Shown: positions 44,456-55,764, counted from the stretch's first letter. The stretch is 64,000 nt of DNA from Breviolum minutum Mf 1.05b.01 (GCA_000507305.1 DF239138.1:1-64000), one strand, 5' to 3'. Program-made: numbers and translations. The notes: generated by a model from the letters alone, not told the origin.

Positions 44456-44889
44456 TCAGTCAACAATATCGCAGTGGACTGGAAGCTTCCATCTGGGACC
44501 AATTTGTTTGTTCAAAACGTCGACTTTTGGAACAAAAGTCAAAAAGCAAAGTCCAAAGTTCAGGTCACTTTTCTTTTTTGGCTGGAACTGCGGTTTTTTG
44601 GGGAGAGAACTTCTAAGAACTCTGGGCGATTTCCCACCAAAATAACATTTTGGATTCATTTCCCAGGGATTCCATACAGCCAAAACCGGCATCCGAAACA
44701 ACGCCGCTTTGCCAAGCTCGTTGTGAACCGCCATTTCCCATCCCTTCGGTTCCGTTTCCCAAGTTCGAGACTCAGAAGCTCCGAAGCAGCCGGCCTCCAT
44801 CATTGGGGAGCGTGACCCAACCGGTGAAGGTGGATTTTTTCTCAAGGACATAAGGGGGAACGCTTCAAGCCATGGACATCCAGCCATCG
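44456..44889 (-). CDS. long candidate exon starting at a family-1 element end
   Basis: The acceptor CCACCAG is the element terminus. Two bases later an ATG opens a 144-codon frame (MAGCPWLEAFPLMSLR, KNPPSPVGSRSPMMEAG, WEMAVHNELGKAALFRMPV) to TGA. It is Pro/Ser-rich and then basic, with no domain seen. In another frame the first 15 codons (RWLDVHGLKRSPLCP) would continue in phase from the kinase exon at 45165-45256, so this could be the kinase 3' end instead. Confidence 0.4.
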
Positions 44890-44985
44890 CTGGTGGTTGA
44901 ACCAACCCATCTGAACAATATTTGTCAAAATGGATCATTTTCCCAAAGTTCGGGGTGAAAACAAAAAGTATTTGAAACCAATCAA
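44890..44985 (-). mobile_element. family-1 element
   Basis: CTGGTGGTTGAACCAACCC to AAGTATTTGAAACCAATCAACC. Its minus-strand AG end abuts the frame at 44456-44889. Confidence 0.65.
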
Positions 44986-45164
44986 CCTGTCATACTGTTG
45001 ATGGAAGAGATCCTGCTAACCAGTTGATATACAGTAAATATCCCGATTATTTACAGGGTTTTAACACCATCCCAGGTGGTTGGCCTTGGGATTTCAGAAC
45101 CATCAACAGTACCTCCTCAGAATTTGTTTTATTGTATGTTTTTCGGGGGATCCAAATACCGAAC

Positions 45165-45256
45165 CTCAGGAGGTAGCCCTGGATGGGGAAGAAGGGGAGA
45201 AGAAGATTGAAGCCCTTTACTCTTCCTCTCAGAAGCTTCAGTGGAGAATGGCTTTT
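45165..45256 (-). CDS. kinase gene, exon after subdomain XI
   Basis: The acceptor CTAG is the end of a family-1 element. Reads KPFSTEASERKSKGLQ and then SSSPLLPHPGLPPE, matching the post-XI 'hPF' position followed by a Ser/Pro linker. Donor CCTGAG/GTTCGG. On the plus strand a frame is also open here, but the minus reading has splice sites and fits the kinase. Confidence 0.55.
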
Positions 45257-45302
45257 CTAGTTGGTGGTTGAACCAACCCAATTCAAACATAATAGTTATA
45301 AA

Positions 45303-45341
<39 letters not shown>

Positions 45342-45405
45342 ATTAAGTTGGGCCATTTCCCCAAGTAGGTGTCAAAATAAAAAAAATGTTTCAAACTACC
45401 ACCAA
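45257..45405 (-). mobile_element. family-1 element expanded by an (AT)n run
   Basis: CTAGTTGGTGGTTGAACC to ACTACCACCAAGC with a TATATA run (45303-45340) inside. Flanking GCTTTT on both sides. Its minus-strand CTAG is the acceptor of the kinase exon at 45165-45256. Confidence 0.7.
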
Positions 45406-45433
45406 GCTTTTTCCAGCCTAAGAAATTAATAGA

Positions 45434-45550
45434 TACACTCCCTGAAACTAACAGCAGTTTGACCCTGAAAATAGGCCGTTTACGCCCCAAAAGGAAATTT
45501 CATCTTCCAACCATTCATTTTCAGGCGATCTGTTAAACTTGGGGGGGGTA
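45434..45550. mobile_element. family-4 element
   Basis: ACTCCCTGAAACTAACAGC to CTGTTAAACTTGGGGGGGGT. Confidence 0.65.
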
Positions 45551-45820
45551 CACCAATGCTAAACGATGTTTCAGAAATTCGCCAAGTGGTGAGCAACTGG
45601 GGGTTGGTTGCTTCAAATAAATGCAGGAGTTTGAACGTCATTACGTTACCCTTGCCTTACGTTATTACAACAGTATTTCAAGGATTCTGAATCATCCATT
45701 AAGATCTGATGGTCTCAAGCCATTTTATACATATGATTCATCATCAAATTATCAAACATCAAAATGGACGCTTTCCTGACAAGATCTCCAGAAAGGATGA
45801 ATATCAAACGTCTCCACCAA

Positions 45821-45838
45821 CCAACCAACCAACCAACC

Positions 45839-45891
<53 letters not shown>

Positions 45892-45913
45892 CCAACCAAC
45901 CAACCAACCAACC
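45821..45913. repeat. (CCAA)n(CA)n(CCAA)n mirror-like microsatellite
   Basis: Five CCAA units, 25 CA units, then six CCAA units. Confidence 0.95.
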
Positions 45914-46125
45914 ACCGTTAAAAACAGAACTCCTGTACAGGAAACAACGACCTCACAACAAGTAAACAACAAACACATCATCATACACCAACTATACTCA
46001 TGGCTGGTCAACCTACCCGCCCCCCAACCTTAACGTACCCCCTTCAGAAAAAAGGGTTTTATTTTCGGCCACATTTCTGAGGGGAGATACGGTGCAACAG
46101 CCAACCAACAGATTTAGATCCGTGC

Positions 46126-46195
46126 CTCGCGTCTGGGGCGCGTTGCAAGCAACTCTGCAACAAGGATTTCAAGCTTGGAGGTGTAGACTCCTCAG
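46126..46195 (-). CDS. kinase exon, subdomain XI
   Basis: AAG acceptor, then EESTPPSLKSLLQSCLQR and APDAR, leaving by a GC donor (GCGAG/GCACGG). It matches the CLQRDPxxR signature that closes kinase domains. Entry phase 1 equals the exit phase of the exon at 48278-48338, but about 15 residues between them are unaccounted for. Confidence 0.7.
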
Positions 46196-46849
46196 CTTCA
46201 AGCGATCAGTCGGCAACCATTGGACCCTAGGGAAACAAAAATGATAAAAAAAACAACTGAGTTTTTGGGCTGCTAATTTTTGTGGGAAATATACTGGAAA
46301 TACATCTTCAATACATCAATTTTTATGTCAGGAACTTCATACTCAACTAGTCACTTGCGTAGGAAATACATCTTCAAATCATCGAGCTTTCCATTAGCTA
46401 TGTATTACCACTGAAGTGCACATCCCCCCAACCAGAAGATAGCCCGAGATAAACGATACCCCCCCTAGGCCTCCGCGACAAAAATACCCATAATTAGGGA
46501 GGTTTTCATGAGTTGTTTTTTTTTTAAACTGATGGAGCTGAGCAATTCATTATAAATCCTTAACCTGAATGTTTCGGACATTTTGGGTAGGATTCCCTTA
46601 CAATCACCACCATTTAAGGTGACATACCCGGCGGATTGGTCGCTACAAAATTGCCCAGAGGTATGTTTTGGAAACAGGAAGGCTCCAGTCTTTTGAGGCA
46701 ACCTTTCTGCATACAGTCCTTCAGCTGCAGGTTTTTTCTGAAAACACACAAAACGGAAAAAAAAAAACACTCATCCCTGGCAAGTTCACAGTAAAAGCAT
46801 ATACAAGTGGACGGTGGTAGCCGTTAAGGCCATGGGTAACTTTAAACCT

Positions 46850-48060
46850 CACACACCTGTCATCTATCTTGGTATGCATCATTGCTTACACAAACATTGT
46901 TTTTTAGAAATTACTAGTACCCTGCAAAATGATATCATCTGGCCAGATTCTAATATTTCACCAACCTAGATTTCCATGAAATAAGAAAATGTCCTTTACT
47001 AAACCACAATTTGCGAGTGAAAACTTTCGTGTGAGGTCGCTATAATTTGACCAGATATCCAGAAAGTCAGTTTTTAATAATTAGTTGTTTTTAAGTCCCA
47101 CAACAAATCTCAGGGCACAACCAACACCGACACATCTTCCCTTCCCCTTTCAATAACCGAGCTTCTGGAATAGGTGGTGTCTGTGTCGACATCCCAATCA
47201 ACCTCGGGCTTTTTCAAACAAACCAACCGACCACGCTTAGGGGAAGAAACAGAAACTCGTAGTTAAAATCAAAAAATCTCTGCTGCTTGGAGGATCATCC
47301 CACTTAGTAAGTGGTTAGTAACCCCCATTTACAAGCCATTTAGCCCATTTGGAAGGGGAATAACTGTACTTAGGGGACTTACTAACCATGGTCATTAGCC
47401 ACTTACTAAATGGGATGATCCTCCAAGTGGTTTCTGGAACATGAAAAAAATAATTCGGTGAATGGCTGAATGAGGCAATTTTCTTCGAAAGGTCACAAGC
47501 TGGTGTTCGAGAACTGTTCGGAAATTTGAAGGGTGTAGATTGAACCTGAAACACAATGAAGATTTCAGTGGATTTTGGGTTCATCTCGGCTTCCGGGGTG
47601 CCCAAGCTTCTTTCTGGGGCGGAGATGAAATATTCCCAACTTAGAGTTTATAGATACCTTTTTTGTTTTTGAAAGTCAGATCTTTTGGGGTGGCTTCGGT
47701 GACTAACAATCCCTTAGACATCACCAAACAAAAATAATCATATAATTTGAATAAGTATAAAGACACAAATTTATACAAATTTACACACCTAGACGTAAGT
47801 GTAACACATATATGATATATATGTATGTAAATGTAAAGATACCAACGCCCACCCGACACCAACAAATAATCACACAATTCCACCCACCACTCAACTAAAT
47901 GGGTGATTTGTTAATGAACCAGCCGTTAATCTTCCACGGTGTAACTATCCTCCGTTTGTTACATATACAATGAGAGATTGGCGGATTACCATTACCATTA
48001 GTTGAAAGATGTGGGGATTCGGAACTGTTGATTTTTTGGGAATCCCTGGTAGAATCCCCC
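46850..48060. other. kinase intron region
   Basis: Contains a family-6 copy (47287-47430) and otherwise no clear exon. A short frame at about 47657-47698 (TEATPKDLTFKNKK with donor AAAAAAG/GTATCT) is the only candidate for the missing piece between IX and XI, unproven. Confidence 0.4.
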
Positions 48061-48077
48061 CAAACCACCAATTCACT

Positions 48078-48180
48078 GCTTGGTGGTTGAACCAACTCAT
48101 CTGAAAAACATGCTTGTCAAAAGGGGTTCATCTTCCCCAAATAGTGGTGAAAATAACAAATGTTAGAAACCACCACCTAG
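48078..48180 (-). mobile_element. family-1 element with 6-bp duplication
   Basis: GCTTGGTGGTTGAACCAACTC to GAAACCACCACCTAG, with ATTCAC on both sides. Confidence 0.7.
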
Positions 48181-48277
48181 ATTCACCATTAGTTGACACC
48201 ACCGTGTTTCCCTTCAAACAAACATCTCTCATCGAGTCGCTTCACCGCGGAGAGCATGCCATCAATGGCACCTTTAC

Positions 48278-48338
48278 CCCATGGTGGTTGTGCCGTCGAT
48301 GATTCCAAGGCCGTACAGCCAAAACTCCAAACATCGGC
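48278..48338 (-). CDS. kinase exon, subdomain IX
   Basis: TCAAG acceptor, 20 codons plus one base: ADVWSFGCTALESSTAQPPW. Donor TGGG/GTAAAG. The DVWSFGC block is diagnostic for protein kinases. Confidence 0.85.
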
Positions 48339-48373
48339 CTTGACAAATCGTTGTTGTTGTGTTTTTATGTCGT

Positions 48374-48475
48374 CTAGTTGGTGGATTCAACCCATCCCAA
48401 AAATATTAGTCAAATTGGATCAGTCATTTCCCCAAGTAGGGGTGAAAATAAAAAATCTTTGAAACCACCACCTAG
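48374..48475 (-). mobile_element. family-1 element in kinase intron
   Basis: CTAGTTGGTGGATTCAACCC to GAAACCACCACCTAG, 35 nt upstream of the exon at 48278-48338. Confidence 0.7.
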
Positions 48476-48476
48476 T

Positions 48477-48565
48477 TTAGGTTTTTGTTGAGGGTGTTTA
48501 GGTTTTTGTTAAGGTTTGTTTAGGTGTTTAGGTCGTTTTTTTAGGTTGTGTGTCATCGATTTTTA
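48477..48565. repeat. irregular TTTAGG-like repeats
   Basis: Several TTTAGG / GTTTAGG words with variable spacers. The stretch 48570-49870 holds a family-8 copy (48640-48760), a family-14 copy (about 49175-49295) and a family-11 copy (49682-49790), no exon. Confidence 0.6.
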
Positions 48566-49875
48566 GGTTGTTCAAATCCCTCACCATTCATGGGACGATT
48601 CCTGGATAATTGACTTTTATGTCTTTTATGCAAGTACATATACCAGTCCCATGGATGGTATGGAAATGGGTACCCCATAGGATAAATTGGCAAAATGCTA
48701 TGGTTTTGGTTGATTTTTCTTAGGTAAATTAGTAGGTGCATATATACCAATCTCATGGATCTTATGGTAAATTAGTTGTTTTGTATTCTTGGGGCTCCGT
48801 GTAGATTTTCAGTTATTTAAAATTTATGTTTGTTTCGTTTTTGGTTGTGGTTGCTTTTTAGTTGGTAGGTCGTTCTTTTTGGTTCTGTTTTTATGAGTTG
48901 ATGTTCTTTTAGTGGTTTGTTTTTGGTGTGTTAAGTTGAGGATCGTCTTTTCCGTACATGTTGGGGAAGGGTTGGTGGGTTCTGGAAGCTCTCATATGAT
49001 CCAGGTAGTATTGATATATATATATACATATAATCAAAACAACACATAGATATGGCAATGTAACATCCATCAAAAAGCAGGTATACATCAAGATGAAATT
49101 GATAAATGTGATAACATTAACATGGTACTATTAACATGTTTGTTTGGACAAAAATGAGGTTGTATAGTTTGGGTTGTCCCCAGTTGTCCCCCTTTCCAAT
49201 AATAATGGCACATAAAGGTTTGCCTTGGAATCCTTAAACCTAAACTTGTAATACTGCTGCTGGTGGTGCCTATTACCGGAAAGGGGGACAACCCAATGTA
49301 CATCATGGGAATCTAAGGGTACCCCGCCAATGCCACTCCACCCCCGCCAAAAAATAAGGCCCTCGTAAGGCCTTTTTAATTAAGGGATCTTAGGTTTAAC
49401 ACAGGTATTTCAACACTTTCTGTTTTTTTGGAGGGAAAACGGTTGTTTCACCCAGTGAAATCTTTGGCAACTACAATTGAATATGTTGGGACTTTTTTCT
49501 CAGATGCCTGGTACGTCGGGCCGTGAAACGGCACGGACCGAAATGAATAGTCACAAGAAAGCAACTCAGGATAAAACGAAGATACCAAATAATAACAATC
49601 GTCTTCAACATCTTCTACCTTCGTAAAACTAGTTGAAGCTTACTTACTAAACATCCAAGTCGTCGAACTTTTAGCGGATCGTACACCCCTGGCAAATTAA
49701 CATGGAACGTAAAAATGGAGGTTTGGAAGATCATGTTCCTTTATACATGGGTGATTTGTAGGTTCCATGTTAATCTTCCGGGGTGTATCTCTCGTTTTTA
49801 ATGGTGTCCTGTTTACAGTTTACACAGTATCAGCACTCCACCCGACCCACGGATCAACCCCGCAGAGTTTGATGC

Positions 49876-49908
49876 CTTGCGACCAAAGCCTTGCTTCTCT
49901 AAGATGAC
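49876..49908 (-). CDS. kinase mini-exon between VIII and IX (33 nt)
   Basis: GGCAG acceptor, 11 codons VILEKQGFGRK in phase 0, GC donor (CGCAAG/GCATC). It joins WMAPE to ADVWSFGC with exactly the normal spacing of kinases. Confidence 0.8.
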
Positions 49909-50140
49909 CTGCCAACGACGCAAAAACCAAGGTTTTTGCGAGATGCACGGCAGGGAGGTTGGAAAGATAATGGAAAGATATATAGGTAAGGAGGTGAAAC
50001 AAGCAATAAATACAAACCACTGAGTACGAACCTCGTTGGGTTGATTCTCAAGTAGTGGGTCAGTTGCTGAAATACTGCTGTCATCATGCAGTAGGCCAAG
50101 CAGTCTAAGTGAAGAAGTTGTCCCATACGAATCGTACATA

Positions 50141-50164
50141 ACACACACACACACACACACACAC
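50141..50164. repeat. (CA)n microsatellite
   Basis: Twelve CA units. The surrounding 49920-51000 is kinase intron with no other exon. Confidence 0.9.
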
Positions 50165-51003
50165 GTCATCCAATATATGAACATTTTGGTGTTTTTTGAT
50201 GGGCTCTTTGTTTCCGGGCTTTCGGGACCAGTGACAAATGCCCTTGAAAGATGATGGTTGGAAGGCTCTTTTCCTTGTGAAATATTGTGAAATGGTCTCT
50301 TTTCAGGTGACATCTGAATTTTCGGGGAAGGTACGTCTAAAACCATACTTGGGACTCATCCTTCCATACCGTTCAGCTAGAGGTCACTTAGGTGAAAAAT
50401 ATGCTGGTCGACTTGGACCATTTCCCCAAGATGACCATAACAAAAACACAAGTGAAAAAACACAAGCTAAAGCTGGGTAGTATATAGCTATAGTACTCAC
50501 TATTTAAGAACATCTTGGACTAAAAAAACATTCCAAACATCATAACAAGGTAAATTATGGCAGTTCATCGAGTCTTCCGTGTTCCATTTAGTAGGGCCCA
50601 AAAACCTCGATCAAACTCAGACGACTTGTTCGATCATTCACCCTTCTGCTGCGCCGCCTTTTTTTGTTGGTGGGTATTTTCTTTCGAATCTCCCACCCTG
50701 GTTTTTCTTACAGCCAAAACCTCATTAAAAATATTTATGTAAGTGACTTATACCCCAAAGTTGTTAATCATTTACATCCATAATTTACATCCATTAGTGG
50801 CATTTATGTACATAGTTTAAATCCATTTATATCATAGTTCCCGCAACAACGCCAACCAATCTTAGGCTTGCTCAGCACACACTTGGAATATGTTGGATCT
50901 ACCCCCCAACCAGATTCCCAGTGACTACCAGGATGATATCATAGTTGCTCACCCCCAGGGATTCTCCAATTTCCTACGTCGGACATCCTAACAAAACCAG
51001 AGC

Positions 51004-51057
51004 CTCCGGCGCCATCCAAAAGAAGGATCCCGTGGCATGGAAGGAGGTTGACATATC
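51004..51057 (-). CDS. kinase exon, subdomain VIII
   Basis: CTAAG acceptor, 18 codons DMSTSFHATGSFFWMAPE, GC donor (CCGGAG/GCTCTG). It is the activation segment ending in the APE motif, with S/T residues suited to activation phosphorylation. Confidence 0.85.
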
Positions 51058-51105
51058 CTTAGGAAAAATTGGCTGCCAAAGAGATCCGCCACCAAAATTC
51101 CTCTA

Positions 51106-51293
51106 GTTGGTGGTTTCAACCCATCCCAAAACTGGGTTCATCTTCCTTCACCTTCAAAACAAAACAAAAAAAAACAGAAAACAAGGCTAGTTGGTGGTTG
51201 AACCAACCCATCCCAAAAATATTAGTCAAAATGGGTTCATCTTCCCCAAGGTTCGGGGTAAAAATAAAAAATATTTGAGTTGCCACCACCCAG
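51106..51293 (-). mobile_element. two tandem family-1 elements
   Basis: A shortened copy (51106-51188) followed directly by a full copy (51189-51293), both in the common orientation, 50 nt upstream of the subdomain VIII exon. Confidence 0.7.
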
Positions 51294-51670
51294 TTCTCAA
51301 TTCAGGCCACGCCAAAAAAAAATCTCGGAAGGTCCTATTTTCCATAAATTTTACTGGTTGTTTAAGAGGGATCCTTATAATGGTTTATTGTAATCCTTAT
51401 ATAACTGGGTAGTATAATGCCCTATATACCCTAACCAACCAAGGTTGTTGTTGGTGGCTCAATAAAGTTCTGAACCTAAAAAAACAGCAGGCTAAAAAAA
51501 GGCCGCACTTAGGTGTGTCATGATTTTTCTTTCGATAGTCGAAACGGGATGGGTCGAAATTTGTTTACATTTCTTCTCGGTAGTTTAGGGGGCAAATGAA
51601 GGTAAATATACCATACATTGAGTGTCTGGGTATGAAAGTGACATGAGGGAATATGAGAGATTGAAAAGAA

Positions 51671-51763
51671 TACCCTCCAGGGAACTAACATATCCCCCAA
51701 AAATGGCAATTTGAAGATGATGTTCCTTTTCCCCAGGTGGGATATGTTAGTTCCCTGGAGGGT
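51671..51763. mobile_element. family-5 inverted-repeat element
   Basis: TACCCTCCAGGGAACTAACA to TGTTAGTTCCCTGGAGGGTA, perfect ends. Other copies: 3700-3740 (half), 22410-22512, 28425-28510 (decayed), 59222-59320. Confidence 0.85.
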
Positions 51764-51915
51764 AGTGTGTATTCAAAGAGTCAAGGATTTCAGTTTTTCA
51801 ATCAACATGGGCTTTCAACCTGAAGAATCACATCAGCTTCAAACAGGTAGAATTCATTTTGGGATCCTACAAAAATGGCCTTCTCTTTACATAATTTTGA
51901 TCAATAGCTGTTTCT

Positions 51916-52015
51916 GATTCCCTTAATAGGTGGTAGGTGACATATAATCACCCAATAGTGGTATATACTGCCAATTGGGGGAGTGTATTGGTACCTACCA
52001 CCTACTAAGGGAACT
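51916..52015. mobile_element. family-13 inverted-repeat element
   Basis: GATTCCCTTAATAGGTGGTA to TACCACCTACTAAGGGAACT. Confidence 0.75.
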
Positions 52016-52194
52016 AGGAAGCTCCATTGATTTGATGTTTGTTTTGGGAGCTGTTCAGTTTTCCCTTTTCTTTGAATACATATTTGACCTTCCAAATCAT
52101 GTTTCTTTTTGGAGCGACTTCTGCAGAAAGGGTCAGCTTCTCAACCTCTCATCACGATCGGCGAAACTGATTCAAAATTGCTGTATATTACTTA

Positions 52195-52315
52195 AACTAC
52201 TCTTCCTGAAACTAACACTTTCGCCCCTGAAAATGGGGGCCCCCTGGAAAAGGAGGAATTCCTGTTGGAAACCACCATTTCTCTAGGGGCGAATTGTTTG
52301 TTTTAGGAAGTGTAA
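52195..52315. mobile_element. family-4 element
   Basis: TACTCTTCCTGAAACTAACA to TTGTTTTAGGAAGTGTAA. Confidence 0.65.
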
Positions 52316-52489
52316 TTTGCATTGTTTGATCCTCCGAGAAAGTCATCACACCCCCTTCTAAAATCTTAGCTGACTCTTTTTGTTGGTACAAAAAAACTGG
52401 AAAAAAAAAACAACTGAATTCAAATCCTTCAAGCAAAAATGGGGTTCCCACCCCGGTGAAATGAGAAGGTTGGGTTGCCGTGCAAAAAC

Positions 52490-52544
52490 TTGCTTGGAAC
52501 ACCCGAAGTCGGCCAGCTTCACATTGAAGTCCAGATCTAGAAGC
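52490..52544 (-). CDS. kinase exon, subdomain VII (DFG)
   Basis: CCCAAG acceptor. The first base completes Val, then LLDLDFNVKLADFGCSKQ, and a GT donor (AAGCAA/GTTTTT). It contains the Mg-binding DFG. Confidence 0.85.
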
Positions 52545-52925
52545 CTTGGGCAAAGAGGGCATGACTTCATGACCACCAAAATTAGCATCTTTTGGGACAG
52601 ATGTCACACCTATCCTGAGGTATAAACTTAAAATATATATTTTTCAAACACAGAATAATAAGATTGCAAGTGGTTAGTCACCTTCGCCTTTTGGTGACAC
52701 TTATCTGTATACATACTTCTACTGGCTTCCTCCAACATTTCAAGCAGTCAATCAATCCCTTGTTCAAGAGGCCTTTTGGTAAAAGTATCTAAAAGTGCTT
52801 CAACCGAGCACCAGGGCCAAACTGATCTCGCAAGAAAAATGTGCGAGGCCATGGCCATTGTTTTTGAGACGATAAAGCTTGAACACCAAAATCTGTATGC
52901 TGGCAAAAACGTCAATGGTTCATTT

Positions 52926-53048
52926 ACACTCCCTAAACCTAACAGTTTGCCCCTGAAAATAGGTCATCATACGCCCCCGAAAGGAAGCCGGATCATATTC
53001 CAACTACATCCATTTTCAGGTGCGAAAATGTTGGTTTCAGGGAGGGTA
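52926..53048. mobile_element. family-4 element in kinase intron
   Basis: ACACTCCCTAAACCTAACAG to TTGGTTTCAGGGAGGGTAA. The intron also has a family-14 copy at about 53480-53600. Confidence 0.7.
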
Positions 53049-53648
53049 ATTAACTGTGATGGGGGAAATTATCCCTATATATCCGTATATACAATACCTG
53101 GAAAGCTCAGCACTGATATGTGCTGTTCGAGGCACCGTTCATTGCAGCAACCAATTTGTCATAATGTGATTTTGGTAAACAACCTTTGTTGGTTGGGATG
53201 GTGCCAGTGGTCCCAGTCTACATAATTAAGGTTGATACTGAACCCGGCTCATAAAAAGGAAAGAATCGGAAAGAATGACAAACCAATGGGTGGTGATAGG
53301 ATCCATTCTGTAACTAGCCTATATAAAACCCTTATCAAAGGTACCTAAATTAGACTATCTTAGGAAAATCCTTAGAATAGCAGTTGCAAGAGCATACAGA
53401 AATGTCATGTTTGTGTCAGCAACTTGAATAAGTTTAAACCTAAAATTTCCCTGCAAAATCTTCAAGGACTCGAAGGACACATAATTTGGAGCTACCCCCC
53501 ACCCAGTAGCAGTGGCAAATCAAGATAGGGATCGCGGATCCCTTACTAAAAATATGATATTCCTTAAATTGTGACTGTTCATTACTGGGTGGGGAGTAGT
53601 TCCATCCTACAATTTGGTTTGGTCTTGGACTTCCCAACATAGCCAACT

Positions 53649-53806
53649 ACTTGGAGGATCATCCCATGACTTGTAAGTGGTTAATAACCATGGTGATCGT
53701 AAGTCCCCTTAAACGGGTTGAACTTCCCCTTCCAAATGGCCGAAATTTATGGCCTTATAGATAGGGGTGATCCTAACCACTTACAAGTCCTGGGATGATC
53801 CTCCAA
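53649..53806. mobile_element. family-6 element in kinase intron
   Basis: ACTTGGAGGATCATCCCATG to CTGGGATGATCCTCCAA, flanked by CTAC on each side. Confidence 0.8.
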
Positions 53807-53853
53807 CTACGCTGTACAGCAATACTTGTTATTCCCCCCATCGGCCCGGCAAC

Positions 53854-53917
53854 ACGTTGGCGCTCTTAATGTCACGGTGGACCACCACTGGGTTGCGCGT
53901 GTGCAAGTACACCAAGC
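53854..53917 (-). CDS. kinase exon, subdomain VIb (catalytic loop)
   Basis: Strong acceptor TTTTCTTCTCCAG. Reads LVYLHTRNPVVVHRDIKSAN plus two bases of Val, and GT donor (AACGT/GTTGCC). It carries catalytic Asp and the K and N of HRDIKxxN. Confidence 0.9.
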
Positions 53918-54361
53918 CTGGAGAAGAAAAGGCTACGGCATCTAGGGCTACAGGCCCTCAAGGAGGGCAACAAATGACAAGGTTATACAGCTATGCAAGG
54001 ATGATATAACTCCCCATGCTTCAAAGATCAGAATTCGTGCAATTCAATGGTTCATCAATAACGTTCACTTTCTGGTGCAAAAACCGGTGCCAGAACACAT
54101 TCAAATCTAGAGAAATACTGTTATAAAGTATAGACAAGATTTTGAGTAGCTTTTTGATCAATCCCAAATTCGATAATGAGATGACGATATAATCCCTATT
54201 ATCCCTATTGATAACGTATACATCCATTCAAATACCGCATGCCACTTTTTGAAATAACCATGCTGCTTGATACTCAATGTTTTGTGGGGGTGTTGTTTGA
54301 TGACAATTTTGGAAAATGGTACCACTATTTTGCACAAATCCCCCCTAAGGTTTTGGGATGA

Positions 54362-54462
54362 CACTGTTGATGGAAGAAATCCTGCACCAGTTGATAGAGA
54401 ATATCCTATGATTTACAAGGTTTTATACATCCCAGGTGGTGCAGGATTTCTTCCAACAACAG
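54362..54462 (+). mobile_element. family-3 element in kinase intron
   Basis: ACTGTTGATGGAAGAAATCC to ATTTCTTCCAACAACAGTA. Confidence 0.75.
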
Positions 54463-54514
54463 TACGTCAACAGGGTTCCCGGTCATGTCCATCCATTTCC
54501 ATCCCCAAAACCGC

Positions 54515-54553
54515 CTTGCAACATTCCCAGAATGGTGTTCCGGAGCAATGCAC
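54515..54553 (-). CDS. kinase mini-exon, subdomain VIa
   Basis: GAGAG acceptor, 39 nt reading GALLRNTILGMLQG across its split end codons, GC donor (GCAAG/GCGGTT). It gives exact family spacing between KEFG and LVYLH. Confidence 0.75.
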
Positions 54554-54634
54554 CTCTCATTTATCAGTGCCAACAAAAACCCGAAACAGCACTTCGTTAC
54601 AAGGTGGGCTGAACAAAACGATCGTGAAACGCTC

Positions 54635-54960
54635 CCGAAGTTTACTGTAACAGTTCGCCCCTGAAAAGTTACCGGGCCAATCCGGCCCCAATAGGAAAGG
54701 ATCGTCTTCCAACCACCATTTTTCAGGGGCGAGCCGTTAAACTTCGTTGGGGGTAAATGGAGTTATTTATAACTCTTAATATAAGTAGGGCCTGCGAACC
54801 TACAACCATCATTTTTGGGGGTTATAACTTATAACCCATATTTGGGGGGTTTAAATTAAAACCTTCATTTTTCACGGACCCTTGGGGGTCCAAGGGGGGT
54901 TTGCTATAACCCCAGTGAAATCCATGTTATTTTCGGCCATTTATAGGGCCTAGCGGCCGG
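54635..54960. mobile_element. family-4 then family-7 elements
   Basis: A family-4 pair (TTACTGTAACAGTTCGCCCC to GCCGTTAAACTTCGTTGGGG) followed by family-7-like GTTATAAC motifs. Confidence 0.5.
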
Positions 54961-55598
54961 GCCCCATGTCACTCCAACGGCTCGCAGTTCGGGAGGCCAC
55001 AAGGTTGACGTAAAACGCAACAATCGACGAAGCTACGGGCACTGGGAGTAAGGGTTTCATAAACCGATAGGATCCATGTAAATGTATGGCATATTTATGG
55101 TAAACCCTTATTAGGTAAATGTGTATATCTATGGTATATAACAACCATAAATAAGGGTTTCATAACCTTTACGCTCCTTGAAACTAAAAGTTTTGCCCCT
55201 GAAATTAAATAGGCCGGGCCCCAAAAGGAAAGTCACCTTCCGGCCAACAATTTTCAGGAACTATGTTAGTTTCAGGGAGGGTACCATCCATGTATGGTAT
55301 ATTTACCCAAAATTTAGTTGATTTTTCTTGGTAAATCTAGGATAATCTAGGTAAATATAGCCTACATGAATCCTATGGGCAATATAAAGCGTTATTGAAT
55401 GCTGCTGCTATTAACCACACTTGTCCCAAAAAAAACCTGAATAAGGACGTTGTTTTTGGAGCAATGCAGCTGCGACAGATATCAATCTATGTTCATACGA
55501 TGCTTAGGTGGTTTGGAATTTGAAAAAAGGTCTTAGTTTATGAGCCCCGTTTTGTTACTTCAGTGCATCGCGAGAACACCAAAACTACCGGCCCCCCC

Positions 55599-55660
55599 AC
55601 AAACCACCAGATTTTTTTTTGTCAGGGGCATCCGACGGTTTGCCCTACAAACCACCAGAT
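55599..55660 (-). mobile_element. 34-bp 5'-truncated retroposon with 14-bp target duplication
   Basis: ACAAACCACCAGAT at 55599-55612 and 55647-55660 flanks T8 plus GTCAGGGGCATCCGACGG and TTTGCCCT. The structure is that of a target-primed reverse-transcription product reduced to its 3' tail. Confidence 0.85.
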
Positions 55661-55764
55661 ACACCCCCGAAAACTAACATGGAACCCAAAAATGGGGGTT
55701 TGGAAGATCATCTTCCTTTTCAAACAGGTGATTTTCAGGTTCCATGTTAGTTTTCAGGGGTGTA
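55661..55764. mobile_element. family-11 inverted-repeat element
   Basis: ACACCCCCGAAAACTAACAT to ATGTTAGTTTTCAGGGGTGT, the best copy. Others: 27000-27155, 36165-36260, 37630-37737, 39785-39888, 49682-49790. The stretch 55770-56700 is repeat-poor and shows no exon. Confidence 0.85.

Noticed and set aside
44301-44815. Plus-strand frames of 114 and 131 codons
   Set aside because: Opposite to all supported genes and overlapped by a longer minus frame with an acceptor; no domain or start context.
45080-45271. Plus-strand frame reading VALDGEEGEKKIEALYSSSQ
   Set aside because: Protein-like, but the minus reading of the same DNA has an acceptor, a donor and fits the kinase C-terminal end; no plus-strand splice sites of similar quality.
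48339-48373. Extending the subdomain IX exon to the family-1 CTAG at 48374
   Set aside because: Using the AAG acceptor at 48339 joins the 33-nt exon in phase with exact kinase spacing; the longer form would add residues with no place in the fold.
48477-48565. Interstitial telomere of TTTAGGG type
   Set aside because: Words are TTTAGG with irregular spacing; no perfect TTTAGGG tandem run.
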